Positions 34,962 through 44,723 are shown, counted from the first letter of the stretch. The stretch is 64,000 nucleotides of DNA from CAVWDU01 sp963840725 (GCA_963840725.1 CAWIZY010000004.1:566824-630823); one strand, 5' to 3'. Notes: generated by a model from the letters alone, not told the origin. Made by a program: numbers and translations.

Positions 34962-36169
34962 GGCACCTCGAGTTCCTCACAGACCGCAGCAAGGAAGCGG
35001 GCCCCCGCGGCACCGTTGATCACCCGGTGGTCGCAGGCCAGCGTCAGAGAACAGAACTGCCCCACCGCCGGTTGACCCTCGCGCATAATCACCCGCTCCT
35101 GAATTGCGCCCACTGCCAGAATCATCACCTGGGGTGGGTTGATAATCGCTGTAAAGCTGGTCACCCCGAACATACCCAGATTGGACACCGTAATAGCAGC
35201 ACCATCCAGGTCACCGGCGTTCAGTTGACGGTCCCTCGCACGCGCCACTACTGAGCTGGAGGCCGCGGCGACGTCCGCCGGGGAAGCGCCACCAATATCC
35301 CGCACTACCGGGGTCAAAAGACTGCTCCCGGTGTCAACCGCGATCGCCACGTCAGCGGTTTTCAGACGCTGGATGCCATTCGGCAGAACATTGAGATTGA
35401 GCTCGGGAAACTGTCGCAATGCCCGGGCTACGGCATAAACAAGCAGGTGGTTTATGGTGACCGCCATTCCGCTCTCAGCACTGACGGCGTCAAGCCAATC
35501 CTTTACCCCACCCATATCGCAATCCCGCTGCAGGTAAAAGTGTGGAATGGTCTGCTTGGCCAGGGTCATACGCTGGGCGATAGTTTTTTGCGCACCTTGT
35601 AACTGGGTCAGACCGGGCCGTTGATCATTGCTGATCGCCGCTTCTATATCATCGCGGAGTATCCGCCCGCCAAACCCGGTACCTACCACCGTCGACAGGT
35701 CAACGGCCAGGCGCTCTGCCTTGCGCCGCAAGGCGGGCGAGATTTTGATAGCGCTGCTTTTCGCGACGACCGCCGCGGCGACCGTCTCGCCCGAAAAACT
35801 CCCGGCAGCGGCGTCGGCAGTATCGCCCCTTGAGTCAGCAGAATCCGTCGTAGCCAGCGTTTGTAGAGCCCCGGGCCCATCGCCGGTGCCCGCCAGGAAA
35901 GCATCCAATTCCTCGTCGGATACCATTTCACTCGCCATAACCCCAATCAGGGCACCGACTTCGAGCTCTTCTCCTGCTTCGGCAATGATGCGAACCAGTA
36001 TGCCGTCGCTGCTGGCCTCGAAGCTGTTGACGATCTTGTCGGTTTCGATATCAACCAGCTCGTCCCCGATTTTCACTGCATCGCCCGGTGCAACACGCCA
36101 CTCGGAAATGGTGCCGCGCTCCATTTCGATTCCCCACTTGGGAATAGTGATTGCTATCAGTTTGGCCAT
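34958..36169 (-). CDS. Dihydrolipoamide acyltransferase (E2) of a 2-oxo-acid/acetoin dehydrogenase
   Basis: A 403-residue E2. The lipoyl domain is residues 1-80 with the lipoylated lysine in DIETDKIVNSFEAS (about residues 42-55). The peripheral-subunit-binding domain is ISPALRRKAERLAVDLSTVVGTGFGGRILRDDIE (about 142-176), and the catalytic domain follows. The C-terminal motif reads DHRVINGAAGARFL. The His is present, but the Asp of the usual HxxxDG is Asn, a change seen in acetoin-type E2s. It is the last gene of the E1a-E1b-PQQ dehydrogenase-E2 operon and its ATG overlaps the upstream stop (TAATG). No E3 gene is in the window. Confidence 0.93.
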   Translation of the reverse strand: MAKLIAITIPKWGIEMERGTISEWRVAPGDAVKIGDELVDIETDKIVNSFEASSDGILVRIIAEAGEELEVGALIGVMASEMVSDEELDAFLAGTGDGPGALQTLATTDSADSRGDTADAAAGSFSGETVAAAVVAKSSAIKISPALRRKAERLAVDLSTVVGTGFGGRILRDDIEAAISNDQRPGLTQLQGAQKTIAQRMTLAKQTIPHFYLQRDCDMGGVKDWLDAVSAESGMAVTINHLLVYAVARALRQFPELNLNVLPNGIQRLKTADVAIAVDTGSSLLTPVVRDIGGASPADVAAASSSVVARARDRQLNAGDLDGAAITVSNLGMFGVTSFTAIINPPQVMILAVGAIQERVIMREGQPAVGQFCSLTLACDHRVINGAAGARFLAAVCEELEVP

Positions 36170-38118
36170 TACTCGCCCTCCTCCACTGCCTGACTGCCCG
36201 GTTGAGGCAGGGCAAAGTTCAGTAGAACGTTGCCGGGCATACGGGCACCGAACAGGTATCCGGAATTGACCAGCACATGGCCCCGGTACACCACCGGCCC
36301 ATCTGATTCAATCGAACCACCGTGTGCTTTGCGTCCCGATACCGCCGTGTAGGCCCGGTTGGTCTGGTAGCTCCAGAGCACCTTACCGTCGGCGCTGTCA
36401 TAGGCGCGAAGTTGGCCATCAAATGCGCCGGCGAATACAAGGCCCGGTATTGCCGTTGCAGCCGCGGAAACCCCGGGATCGCAGGCCGGCTTGTTCTCAC
36501 TACTGCAGTCTGCCTGCGCACGCGTAAACCACAGCTGTTTACCGGTGGCCGCATCGAGCGCGAATACCCCCGGAAAACGTTCGCCGTCGTAACGCCCGAT
36601 AAAATCTGTGTCCGCATTGGGCGCGTAAACCGTCGTACCGTCAGTTGCCAGCCCCCAGTGAATGCCACCGGCATAACCACCCAGGCCTACTTTCCGCTTC
36701 CAGACAATGGCGCCCTTGTTGTCGGGATCGAGCCCGTACACAAAGCCGTTCTTTTGACCGACCACCAGGATGTCCTTGCCCGTTGAAGCCTTTCCCGCCG
36801 CCGTGCCTGCAGAGCCTTGCTCCCCGGAGGGGAGGGAAATAAGCACCGGTGGTGCCCCGATATCCATATCGGGCCCATTCTCCTCGGGACAGTTGTAGCT
36901 CGATCCAATAAAGCAGCTCATATTCCAGGCATCACCTGCGGTGAGCTGTTTGCTCCACACCAGCCGTCCGGTCTCTATGGCGAAGGCCAGCACCGCATCA
37001 CTGGTTGCTGCCGCAGGGGAGGTGTAGGACTCCCCGGTCCCCACATACAATAATCCGCGCTCGACATCCACAGTTGGTGCATTCCAGATGGGCGCTCCGG
37101 ATGGGGCAATGACAGGAACGTCCAACGGGTTGCGCCGCCCCGTATCCGCAGGCAACGCCGGAATGGAGTAGCTCTTCCATAGTAGCGCTCCGTCGCCGGC
37201 GCTGAATGCGACGATCCCACCGCGGAAGGTGCAGCAGGCGTAGCTCGGGTCTGCCGCGCTCGCCCATTCACGTGAGGACATGGGAACATAGAGCCGACCA
37301 TCGTAGTAGCGCAGTGACCCGGTAATGGTCGCCTCGGGATGGTCATCAAGCGCTGATCGCCAGACCAACTTGCCATCAGCACCGGACACACCATAGACGT
37401 TACCAGCAGTGTCGCCGAAATACAGCATGGGGCTGGCCTTGTTCTCAGACGCTGCGATGCTGATGGCCGAGCGAACTTCTGCGTCAGCCTTGAACCGCCA
37501 GTAGGCACAGCCCGACTCGAGATCCAGTGCATAAACAAAGCCATGCTGCGAGCCCACATACACGACATCACCGTAGATCGTCGGCTGTGAACGTGCTCGC
37601 GTTGCACCCGGAAAGTCAAAAGCCCACTTGAGTTCCAGCCCGGACACATCCTCCCGGGTCAACTGAGCGGTGCTTGTATCCACAAACCGTTGATTGGTGT
37701 TACCCATACCCCAGGCGGCGACTCTCGTCGCCCCGGGCGGCGCCGGGGCCGTCGCACCGGTGCAAGCCATCATGGCCTCAGCGTCCCCGGACGCCGCGCT
37801 GGCTCCCGCCAGAAAATTAGCCACCAGTACCCGCTCTGCAGCACTCAATTCAGCCGCCTGTGTCTGCATCACGCCTCCATTCAGGGCAGCGAGAATATCT
37901 TCAGGCTGGGACATATTGAACATGACACTGTGGGGTGCCCGCGGCACATTACCTTCGTGGCATTCAGCACAGTGCCGGCGGTAAATAGCTTCGCCGGGGT
38001 CCACTGTCGCAGTGACGGGCGGGGCCAGCACTATGGCCGGGATTGCGAAAACCACCAGGCTGTGGGCCCTGCGCCTCGCCGCGGCCGAAAGCCAGCAGAG
38101 CGTTTTCAGCTTAGTCAT
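36169..38118 (-). CDS. Cytochrome c-PQQ dehydrogenase (polyvinyl-alcohol dehydrogenase-like) inside the acetoin-type operon
   Basis: A protein of about 649 residues with a signal segment and a cytochrome c domain (CAECH, about residues 50-54 from this start). A propeller follows with LELKWAFDFPGATRARSQPTIYGDVVYVGSQHG, YACCTFRGGIVAFSAGDGALLWKSY, and a C-terminal GYAGGIHWGLATDGTTVYAPN. It is an intact paralogue of the frameshifted protein at 9772-11645. It should oxidise an alcohol in the periplasm with electrons to cytochrome c. Starts at 38142 or a TTG at 38151 overlapping the E1b stop are possible. 38118 gives the best signal peptide. Its place between E1b and E2 is unusual. Confidence 0.88.
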   Translation of the reverse strand: MTKLKTLCWLSAAARRRAHSLVVFAIPAIVLAPPVTATVDPGEAIYRRHCAECHEGNVPRAPHSVMFNMSQPEDILAALNGGVMQTQAAELSAAERVLVANFLAGASAASGDAEAMMACTGATAPAPPGATRVAAWGMGNTNQRFVDTSTAQLTREDVSGLELKWAFDFPGATRARSQPTIYGDVVYVGSQHGFVYALDLESGCAYWRFKADAEVRSAISIAASENKASPMLYFGDTAGNVYGVSGADGKLVWRSALDDHPEATITGSLRYYDGRLYVPMSSREWASAADPSYACCTFRGGIVAFSAGDGALLWKSYSIPALPADTGRRNPLDVPVIAPSGAPIWNAPTVDVERGLLYVGTGESYTSPAAATSDAVLAFAIETGRLVWSKQLTAGDAWNMSCFIGSSYNCPEENGPDMDIGAPPVLISLPSGEQGSAGTAAGKASTGKDILVVGQKNGFVYGLDPDNKGAIVWKRKVGLGGYAGGIHWGLATDGTTVYAPNADTDFIGRYDGERFPGVFALDAATGKQLWFTRAQADCSSENKPACDPGVSAAATAIPGLVFAGAFDGQLRAYDSADGKVLWSYQTNRAYTAVSGRKAHGGSIESDGPVVYRGHVLVNSGYLFGARMPGNVLLNFALPQPGSQAVEEGE

Positions 38119-38147
38119 CGTGCAATCCAAAGCGACTTCCATAAGAT

Positions 38148-39131
38148 TCAATAGGCCGCAACATCGCGTATTGCCGCTTCAATTTCTTCTACTGAAGGCA
38201 CGTAAAGCGCCTCGAGAACAGGACTCGCGGGGACCGGGGTATGAGGGGCGGTCACTTTCTTTATCGGTGCGTCCAGATAGTCGAAACCCTGCTCTACGAC
38301 CAGGCTGGAGACCTCGGACGCCATACTGCAATAGGGATTGGCCTCATCAACAACAACAAGCCGCCCGGTCTTGTGCACGCTGGCCAGTATCGCTTTGTCA
38401 TCCAGTGGCGACAGGGTGCGCGGATCAATGAGTTCAACCGAAATGCCCTCCGCGGCCATTGTCGCAACAGCCTTCTCCGCAAGCAGCACCATGCGCGAGA
38501 ACGCCACCACAGTCACATCCGTTCCTTCACAAACGGTTCGCGCCTTCCCAAAAGGAATAGTGTAAGGCTCGTCCGGAACCTCGCACTCCTCGGTATATAT
38601 GGACTTGTGCTCACAAAACACCACCGGGTCGTCATCCCTTATAGCCTGGGCCAGCAGCCCCTTTGCATCGTAGGCATTACTGGGCGCAACCACTTTCAGG
38701 CCAGGAATGGCGACCAGCATCGGGTACAGGATCGCGGAGTGCTGCGGCCCACTGCCAGTGCCGGCTCCTATCATGGTGCGAATAGTTACCGGGGTCGCTG
38801 CGCGACCGCCAAACATGTAGCGAAACTTGGCGATCTGGTTCATTAACTGATCGAGACACACACCAATAAAGTCTATGAACATCAATTCTGCAACGGGGCG
38901 CAGACCGGTCAACGCCGCGCCACCGGCGGCACCAATGATAGCGGACTCGGTAATCGGTGTGTCCACCACTCGCAACTCACCGAATCTGTCGGCCAGTCCG
39001 GCACTTACACCAAAAACGCCACCGCTATCTTTATTGGCCACGTCCTCGCCCATCAGGATCACGCGATCGTCTCGCTCCATCTCCTCAAACAGCGCCCGGT
39101 TGAGTGCTTCGCGGATCGACATCTTACTCAC
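38148..39131 (-). CDS. 2-oxo-acid/acetoin dehydrogenase E1 beta subunit
   Basis: A 327-residue transketolase-like beta subunit. The sequence MSIREALNRALFEEMERDDRVILMGEDVANKDSGGVFGVSAGL is standard. VDTPITESAIIGAAGGAALTGLRPVAELMFIDF follows, with the Glu that contacts TPP, and then SGPQHSAILYPMLVAIPGLKVVAPSNAYDAKGLL. The later NPYCSMASEVSSLVVEQGF segment is also typical. It pairs with the E1 alpha gene, whose stop overlaps its start (GTGA). Acetoin-, pyruvate- and branched-chain-type enzymes are hard to tell apart from sequence. Confidence 0.94.
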   Translation of the reverse strand: MSKMSIREALNRALFEEMERDDRVILMGEDVANKDSGGVFGVSAGLADRFGELRVVDTPITESAIIGAAGGAALTGLRPVAELMFIDFIGVCLDQLMNQIAKFRYMFGGRAATPVTIRTMIGAGTGSGPQHSAILYPMLVAIPGLKVVAPSNAYDAKGLLAQAIRDDDPVVFCEHKSIYTEECEVPDEPYTIPFGKARTVCEGTDVTVVAFSRMVLLAEKAVATMAAEGISVELIDPRTLSPLDDKAILASVHKTGRLVVVDEANPYCSMASEVSSLVVEQGFDYLDAPIKKVTAPHTPVPASPVLEALYVPSVEEIEAAIRDVAAY

Positions 39132-40102
39132 GCTGATTCCCCCCGATAGCTGAGATAGACGTCGGTATACAGTTGGTCCGGCGATGGGTCGGCGGCGCTC
39201 AAGGCATGCTCAACACCCGCGTCGAGGATGTTCTGGATCGCCTCGTCAATCCGCTTGATGTTATCTTCCTGCAGGTCACCGCAGCGAGAATCTGCAAGAA
39301 ATCGTGCCAGCGGGTCAGAGGAGAGGCGCGATGCTTCCAACTCCTCCACGTCACGATAGCGTTGGGCATCTCCCTCGTAATGGCCATAATAGCGCGGCGC
39401 AATAGCCTCTATCGCCGATGGACCACCGCCCTCGCGAGCTCGCTCTACCGCATTGCCAACAGCCTCATAAACGGCAAAGAAATCCCGACCGTCCACGGTG
39501 ACGGCGGGCATGCCATAGGCTCCGGCTCGCTCGGCAATTCTGCCATCGGGCTTGGGGTTTTTGGTAAACTCTGCGAAGTGGTTGTTCTCATACATAAAAA
39601 TCATGGGCAGCTGCAATACACAGGCCAGGTTGAGCGCTTCAGCGACTGTCCCCTGGTCGGCAGCACCGTCTCCGATAAAAGCCATCGAGACCTTGCCATT
39701 GCCCAGTGTTTTCGCTGTCAATGCCGCTCCGGCGGCGATGGGTGGTCCGCCGCCCACAATCGCATTAGCACCCAGCATCCCCTTGCGCATGTCCGCTATG
39801 TGCATGGAGCCACCCTTGCCCTTACAGAGCCCATCGTGCTTGCAGGCCAGCTCCAACAGCATGCCCTGAATGTCGCAGCCTTTGGCTATGCAGTGGCCAT
39901 GACCCCGGTGTGTGCTGGCAATATAATCCTCGTCACCCAGATGCATGCAGGCGCCAACGGCTATGGCTTCCTGGTTGCGGTACATGTGAATAAACCCGGG
40001 TAGCTTGCCCTGCTGGTATTCCGCTCGAATACGCTCTTCAAACTCGCGTATCAACTTCATGGACCGATAGGCTTCGTAAAGTGTGTCGAGTGAGTCGTTC
40101 AA
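39128..40102 (-). CDS. 2-oxo-acid/acetoin dehydrogenase E1 alpha subunit
   Basis: A 324-residue TPP-binding alpha subunit. It has HRGHGHCIAKGCD near residues 66-78 and KGKGGSMHIADMRKGMLGANAIVGGGPPIAAGAALTAK. The TPP motif GDGAADQGTVAEALNLA (about 144-160) comes before MIFMYENNHFAEFT. The short length and MHIAD form match AcoA-type acetoin dehydrogenases and related E1 alphas. It lies 12 nt after the M24 gene on the same strand, in the operon M24 - E1a - E1b - PQQ dehydrogenase - E2. Confidence 0.94.
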   Translation of the reverse strand: MNDSLDTLYEAYRSMKLIREFEERIRAEYQQGKLPGFIHMYRNQEAIAVGACMHLGDEDYIASTHRGHGHCIAKGCDIQGMLLELACKHDGLCKGKGGSMHIADMRKGMLGANAIVGGGPPIAAGAALTAKTLGNGKVSMAFIGDGAADQGTVAEALNLACVLQLPMIFMYENNHFAEFTKNPKPDGRIAERAGAYGMPAVTVDGRDFFAVYEAVGNAVERAREGGGPSAIEAIAPRYYGHYEGDAQRYRDVEELEASRLSSDPLARFLADSRCGDLQEDNIKRIDEAIQNILDAGVEHALSAADPSPDQLYTDVYLSYRGESA

Positions 40103-40114
40103 TGCCAGCTCCAG

Positions 40115-41377
40115 TTAGTCGGTTTCGATCAAATCCAGAGGGTACTGATAAATACTTTCAGCCCCGTTTTCGCCGATGATAAATACGTTTTCCATGTGCG
40201 AGGGCCCGTATCGGCTGCCGAAATAGAGGCAGTCGGCACTCAACACCATTGAGGGCTTGATCTCAAAGCCCTCCTGCGCCGCATGCAGACCCGTTGAGGG
40301 AAAGCGCACCGGGCTCTCCAGAGGCACCCGCCCGATGGCGTGCACAATCATCAGCAATTTGTCCGGCGCAGAGAGCTCGCCTGCCGGGCCGGCACGCACG
40401 GCCTCGCAGATTGCCGCAGAGTTGGCTCCAGGGCGCAGCTGCGCGGACAATGCCTGAAAACAACGCCGCACGATCTCGTGCTGTTGGCGATATTCCGCAG
40501 AAGCCTCACCGATATGGGCACTGCGGTTAATGTCGATCCATACATTTTTATAGCGGCCCTGGGTTTCAAGGATCGCGATCTCACCACCCTCAAAGGGTGT
40601 ATCGTAACGGGTGCGAAACAAATCGGGCTTGAAAATACTGTCGTAGCTACCGCCGAACAACATCGGACTGTGGGGTAAAGGGTCAATGTCTTCGTCGATC
40701 ATAAAGTGGGCGACGGCTTTCTCTATATCGGCCCAGCTACGGCCGCGACCCAGTTGGCTGACGGTAAAGGCCATGACCCGGTCGGCTTTTTCGCCACTCT
40801 CTCGAAACACCGCCAGTTCATTGGCCGACTTGATCGAGCGCGCGGCCATGATGGTATCGAGCCCATCGGCAAAAGACTGCCCACAGGCCTGGTTAACCGC
40901 CAGGGCCACCCGCATATCATCATAAAGCACCGTCTGTTCACCCAAGCCGTGACGACCCAGGCAGTCGACTACTGCACTGATGACATCCGGCGCGCAGTGG
41001 CCATCGATTAAACCAGACAGCCGCGCCAGTTCGCCCGCGACGTCAGGGGGCAGCTGCAAATCCAGATCTACCGACCTGGCCGTGGTACAGAAATTGAGAA
41101 AATCAAAGGTTCGCAGTCGATCAAAACTGATCGGCTGCCCTTCTCTATCGGCCACGATCAGACTGATCAGGCTGGCCTCGGGGAGGCACAGGGTCATGGG
41201 CAGTTCGGCTGACGCCGGTAAAAACACCGCGGCGATGGGCTCTGGCAAGCGCCACCCGTCCATCACAGACTCAAAGCCGGTCAGGTAGGCAATGTTATCG
41301 GGTGTGGTGACTACGATGCCGGCGGCACCAGACTCGTCGAGTCTGGCACGCAGCCGGTCGCGAATCTCCGAGCTCAA
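40115..41377 (-). CDS. M24 (creatinase/prolidase-like) family protein
   Basis: A protein of about 420 residues with an N-terminal creatinase-type domain (RLRARLDESGAAGIVVTTPDNIAYLTGFES) and a C-terminal pita-bread domain (FRESGEKADRVMAFTVSQLGRGRSWADIEKAV). The start is a TTG at 41377 with AAGGAGG five nucleotides before it. A TTG at 41398 without a ribosome site is less likely. The five metal ligands of active aminopeptidases are only partly recognisable, so it may hydrolyse a C-N bond without classical peptidase chemistry. It is in the same operon as the acetoin-type dehydrogenase, for reasons that are unclear. Confidence 0.85.
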   Translation of the reverse strand: MSSEIRDRLRARLDESGAAGIVVTTPDNIAYLTGFESVMDGWRLPEPIAAVFLPASAELPMTLCLPEASLISLIVADREGQPISFDRLRTFDFLNFCTTARSVDLDLQLPPDVAGELARLSGLIDGHCAPDVISAVVDCLGRHGLGEQTVLYDDMRVALAVNQACGQSFADGLDTIMAARSIKSANELAVFRESGEKADRVMAFTVSQLGRGRSWADIEKAVAHFMIDEDIDPLPHSPMLFGGSYDSIFKPDLFRTRYDTPFEGGEIAILETQGRYKNVWIDINRSAHIGEASAEYRQQHEIVRRCFQALSAQLRPGANSAAICEAVRAGPAGELSAPDKLLMIVHAIGRVPLESPVRFPSTGLHAAQEGFEIKPSMVLSADCLYFGSRYGPSHMENVFIIGENGAESIYQYPLDLIETD

Positions 41378-41448
41378 AGCAACCTCCTTGCGATCCAAAG
41401 CGGGGCCGGGATCAAGCCACCGGGTGCACTTTCAGGCGGATGCAGCCC

Positions 41449-43962
41449 TCAGAATGCGTAACCCAGCTGTACGCCAAACTCTCGTGGCGGACCGTAGGTG
41501 GTGAAGTTCCAAAGGGTAGCAACCGGGTTCGCTGAATTCCGGTAGACCTCGTCGGTCAGGTTCTTGCCATAAACTGAGAACTCCAAATGGCCTGCGGCGC
41601 TCTCCCAGGTGACAAACGCATTCACCAGCGTTCTTTCTTCCAGCTGGGTGTTCGCTTTCTGTCGCAGCACGGGATTATCGATGGTACCGCCCTGAAAGCT
41701 GGCCGGGGCCGGGTTCATCTCGGCTTCGTCCTGGTAGTGAGCATTGAGGTTATAGGTGATCAGTCCACCGCTATTGAGATCCTGGAAATAGCTTACGCTG
41801 ATACCACCGTTAAACTCCGGCGAATAGGGCACAGTCAGATCCGAAAAGTCAAAGGGCTGCGGTGGTCCCTCCAGGCCAAGCAGCGATGTATCATAGCCCG
41901 GCTCATAGCTGTCATACTCGTGGTCCAACCAACCAAAGTTAACGTCAACTCTCAGATTATCGATCGGCACATAGGACAGTTCCAGTTCCAGGCCAATCGC
42001 CGTGCTTTCGCCCTCATTCAGTGCTACCGTTTCCTGAAACTCATTGCCGGCCGCATCTTGTATGGATACCACAGTATCGCGCTGCAAATTCTCGTAGGTA
42101 GTGTGGAACAGTGCGGCATTCAACCTGAGCTTGCCGTCGAGCATGTCAGCCTTGAAACCCACCTCGGCATTTTCGTTTTCCTCGCTGGAATAGGGTGCAC
42201 AGCTGAACGCACTACCGCAGGTCTCGGAGAATCCGCCGGAGACGAACCCCGTGGCGAAGCTGGCATAGACCATGACATTATCGGTCCAGTTGTAGTCCAG
42301 CACGATGCGATAAGTGTTGGCAGTGAAAGTTTTGGAATCCTTGATATTGTTGCCAAACGCAGACTCTGGCAGCGGATTGGTATGCGGACCTTTGAAGCCA
42401 TCGATATCGATAAAGTTACTGACCGGGTTATCGGCTGTGCCCAGGTTTAGCCGCTGGAAGTCTTTTTCGTCCTCGGTATAGCGGTAACCCAATGACAGTT
42501 TCAATCTGTCCGTAAGGTCATAGGTACCATCGATATAGAATGCGTAGCTGTCTCGGTCCTGTGACGTGTACTGGACTTCAAACGTATCCCGGTAGAACTC
42601 TCCAGCCGGCCCGGACAAAAGAATGAAGTAGCCCAGACTACCAAATACCTGAAACTCCAGGTCGTCTTTGTAGTAAGCAGCGCCCGTAACAAAATTGAAC
42701 GGCCCATCGAAGTTGGACGTCAATCGGAACTCGTTCTGCAGCTGCTCCCGCTCGGTGTTTCTGCTGGCATCATACTGGGCGGTGTAGGCCTCGCCCGTGT
42801 AAGTACTGGCGAGAATTTCATCCTGATCTCTCATCCCCAACAACCATTTGAACTCGTACTTATCGAAGGTAAAGGTCTGGTTCAGATAAATACCATTGGC
42901 GTCAATCTGGTGACCGGCAGGGATATCTATCACCTTGTTATCCGTATACGACTGTCCTGTTGAGAACGGGTCGCCGTTACCGATACCCGGGAAGCCGACC
43001 GCAGGCCACAGGTAGCCCTCACCGCCATTCTGGTTGGCACTGGGTGTTTCGTTGGCGGCGGGTACGGTGTCACCACGGTCTTTCACATATTCGAAGATCA
43101 GATCAGCCAGATAAAAGTCATTGGGCTGCCAGCGAAACTTCAGCTTGGCGGCGAGGACATCTTTACCACCAATGTCACTGCCATCACCAGTATCCGGAAA
43201 CGGTGAGCGAATAGATTCCACACAGGCTGCCGGATCCGGCACGTCTATACAGCCTAAACTGAATAACTCGCCGCCGGGGGGCTTGTCATTGGTATAAAAG
43301 CCATCGCTTTTATCCTGAATAACCGCCAGCCGCGCTGCAAAGGTTTCTCCCAGCGGCACGTTCAGACCCAGCTTGATTTTGTAGAGATTGCCGTTGTTGG
43401 AGTCGTACTGCCCGTAGTCGGCTTCGATGTCGCCAAAAAACTCCCCCAGCACGGGCTTTTTGGTGGTGAACGCAATGGCGCCGCCGGTCGTGTTCTTACC
43501 AAAAAGCGTTCCCTGCGGGCCGCGGAAAATCTCAACCTGCTCCATGTCAAATAGCTCGACGAACTGACTCTGCACATGGTTGAAGGCAAATTCATCCACG
43601 GTGATGCCAACCGAGGGGTCTTTGGTAACCAGAATCGAGTTGAAGCCGGTGCCGCGCATACCCCCTGCAATGGCGTTAAAGCCGGTCTGGGGGGTCAGGT
43701 TGACATTGGGGGCCAGCTGGGTGAGCGCCGTGACATCGTTCTGGAAGGTGTTTTCAAGTTGCTTTGACGTGACGGTCGTCACCGCCACTGATAAATCCTG
43801 TTGCGCCACGGACCGCTTGGTACCGGTCACAAGCACCTCTTCAAGATCAGCCCTTCCGGACTGGTTCGCATCTTGAGCCATTACGCTCGCAGCAACCAGC
43901 GCTTGTACTAGCACTAAACCGGCACCGGACCCAAACACATTCTTCTTGTCGTTCAACATCAT
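41449..43962 (-). CDS. TonB-dependent receptor
   Basis: An 837-residue outer-membrane receptor. It has a signal peptide (residues about 1-30, ending SVMAQD), a TonB box (LEEVLVTGTKR, about 41-51), and a plug with FRGPQGTLFGKNTTGGAIAFTTKKP (about 150-174). The long barrel ends YGPPREFGVQLGYAF with a C-terminal Phe. AGAGGG precedes the ATG. It lies upstream of the M24/acetoin-type operon on the same strand, 71 nt away, and probably supplies the substrate of that operon, which is inference. The upstream region 43963-44168 is AT-rich and probably holds its promoter, but I cannot fix the hexamers. Confidence 0.92.
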   Translation of the reverse strand: MMLNDKKNVFGSGAGLVLVQALVAASVMAQDANQSGRADLEEVLVTGTKRSVAQQDLSVAVTTVTSKQLENTFQNDVTALTQLAPNVNLTPQTGFNAIAGGMRGTGFNSILVTKDPSVGITVDEFAFNHVQSQFVELFDMEQVEIFRGPQGTLFGKNTTGGAIAFTTKKPVLGEFFGDIEADYGQYDSNNGNLYKIKLGLNVPLGETFAARLAVIQDKSDGFYTNDKPPGGELFSLGCIDVPDPAACVESIRSPFPDTGDGSDIGGKDVLAAKLKFRWQPNDFYLADLIFEYVKDRGDTVPAANETPSANQNGGEGYLWPAVGFPGIGNGDPFSTGQSYTDNKVIDIPAGHQIDANGIYLNQTFTFDKYEFKWLLGMRDQDEILASTYTGEAYTAQYDASRNTEREQLQNEFRLTSNFDGPFNFVTGAAYYKDDLEFQVFGSLGYFILLSGPAGEFYRDTFEVQYTSQDRDSYAFYIDGTYDLTDRLKLSLGYRYTEDEKDFQRLNLGTADNPVSNFIDIDGFKGPHTNPLPESAFGNNIKDSKTFTANTYRIVLDYNWTDNVMVYASFATGFVSGGFSETCGSAFSCAPYSSEENENAEVGFKADMLDGKLRLNAALFHTTYENLQRDTVVSIQDAAGNEFQETVALNEGESTAIGLELELSYVPIDNLRVDVNFGWLDHEYDSYEPGYDTSLLGLEGPPQPFDFSDLTVPYSPEFNGGISVSYFQDLNSGGLITYNLNAHYQDEAEMNPAPASFQGGTIDNPVLRQKANTQLEERTLVNAFVTWESAAGHLEFSVYGKNLTDEVYRNSANPVATLWNFTTYGPPREFGVQLGYAF

Positions 43963-44168
43963 TGACCCTCTAATTCTAGTTATAACGAGGTGCTTCTAAC
44001 GTTTTTTTCCGTGTTCGCTGATGCGTCAAGCTTCTTTTGAAGGTATTTCAATTCTTAATATATGGCAATATTTTTTTTCCGCTACGCCAGCCAGCCGGGA
44101 GCCAAAACTCGCTTGACATGCCGTTGACGACAGCTGGCACCCCGCGTGTGTCAGCGCTATCGAACCGG

Positions 44169-44612
44169 TCAGGTTCCGATATCAAGCGCCGTACTCCCAT
44201 CGCAAAGTCCAATTAATGACTCCGCGTCAAAAACGTAGTCGATCGACTTGTCGTCTTTAAAGTACGCAACCGCGCCTGAACCCAGAAAGAGCAGTTCAGT
44301 CTCCACCTCACAGCGCGCGTGGTAATGCTCAGCAAACACCGGTTCGTAACCATAAGTGCCAGCGGGCGCCGAACCCACCTCGTACAGTAATTCGCCCTTG
44401 GTGATAAAAAACTGTCCTGGGCCCTGATGCCTGTGCGGCTGGAACGCTGCGCCCGGAGCCATGTTAACGAACAGCGCCCACTCGCCCGTCGTCCTGCAGG
44501 CGCGGAGCACCTTGAACCGGGTGCCTCCGCCCACATCAAGCCAGGGCAGCGTATGGATATTGGCGAGAATATCACCCTGCTCCGTTACGTAGGGCTTATT
44601 GGCGCTCTCCAT
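44169..44612 (-). CDS. Cupin-fold protein, ChrR/acetylacetone-dioxygenase-like
   Basis: A 147-residue cupin of the group that contains acetylacetone-cleaving and 2,4'-dihydroxyacetophenone dioxygenases. The first cupin motif reads GAAFQPHRHQGPGQFFITKGELLYEVG (about residues 54-80), with His-x-His and the later Glu as metal ligands. A third His lies in the second motif region (FAEHYHARCEVETELLF). It is expected to cleave a C-C bond next to a ketone with O2 and Fe(II). It stands behind operator copy 5 at 44705, so it is a likely member of the regulon. Confidence 0.82.
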   Translation of the reverse strand: MESANKPYVTEQGDILANIHTLPWLDVGGGTRFKVLRACRTTGEWALFVNMAPGAAFQPHRHQGPGQFFITKGELLYEVGSAPAGTYGYEPVFAEHYHARCEVETELLFLGSGAVAYFKDDKSIDYVFDAESLIGLCDGSTALDIGT

Positions 44613-44698
44613 GACGACTCCTTCTTCTCACTCCAATCATCGCTATCGCTCAAATGGCCGCTACCGCTCACCAGACCCGGAGCACGATTTCCCCGCGC

Positions 44699-44723
44699 AG
44701 TTTACTTGCTTGCATCTAGCAAG
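44699..44723 (-). promoter_or_regulatory. 19-bp operator copy 5 with a -10-like hexamer
   Basis: CTTGCTTGCATCTAGCAAG (44705-44723) has perfect 6-bp arms. On the minus strand TAAACT (44699-44704) touches the operator on its cupin-proximal side. It lies 92 bp upstream of the cupin start. Confidence 0.7.
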
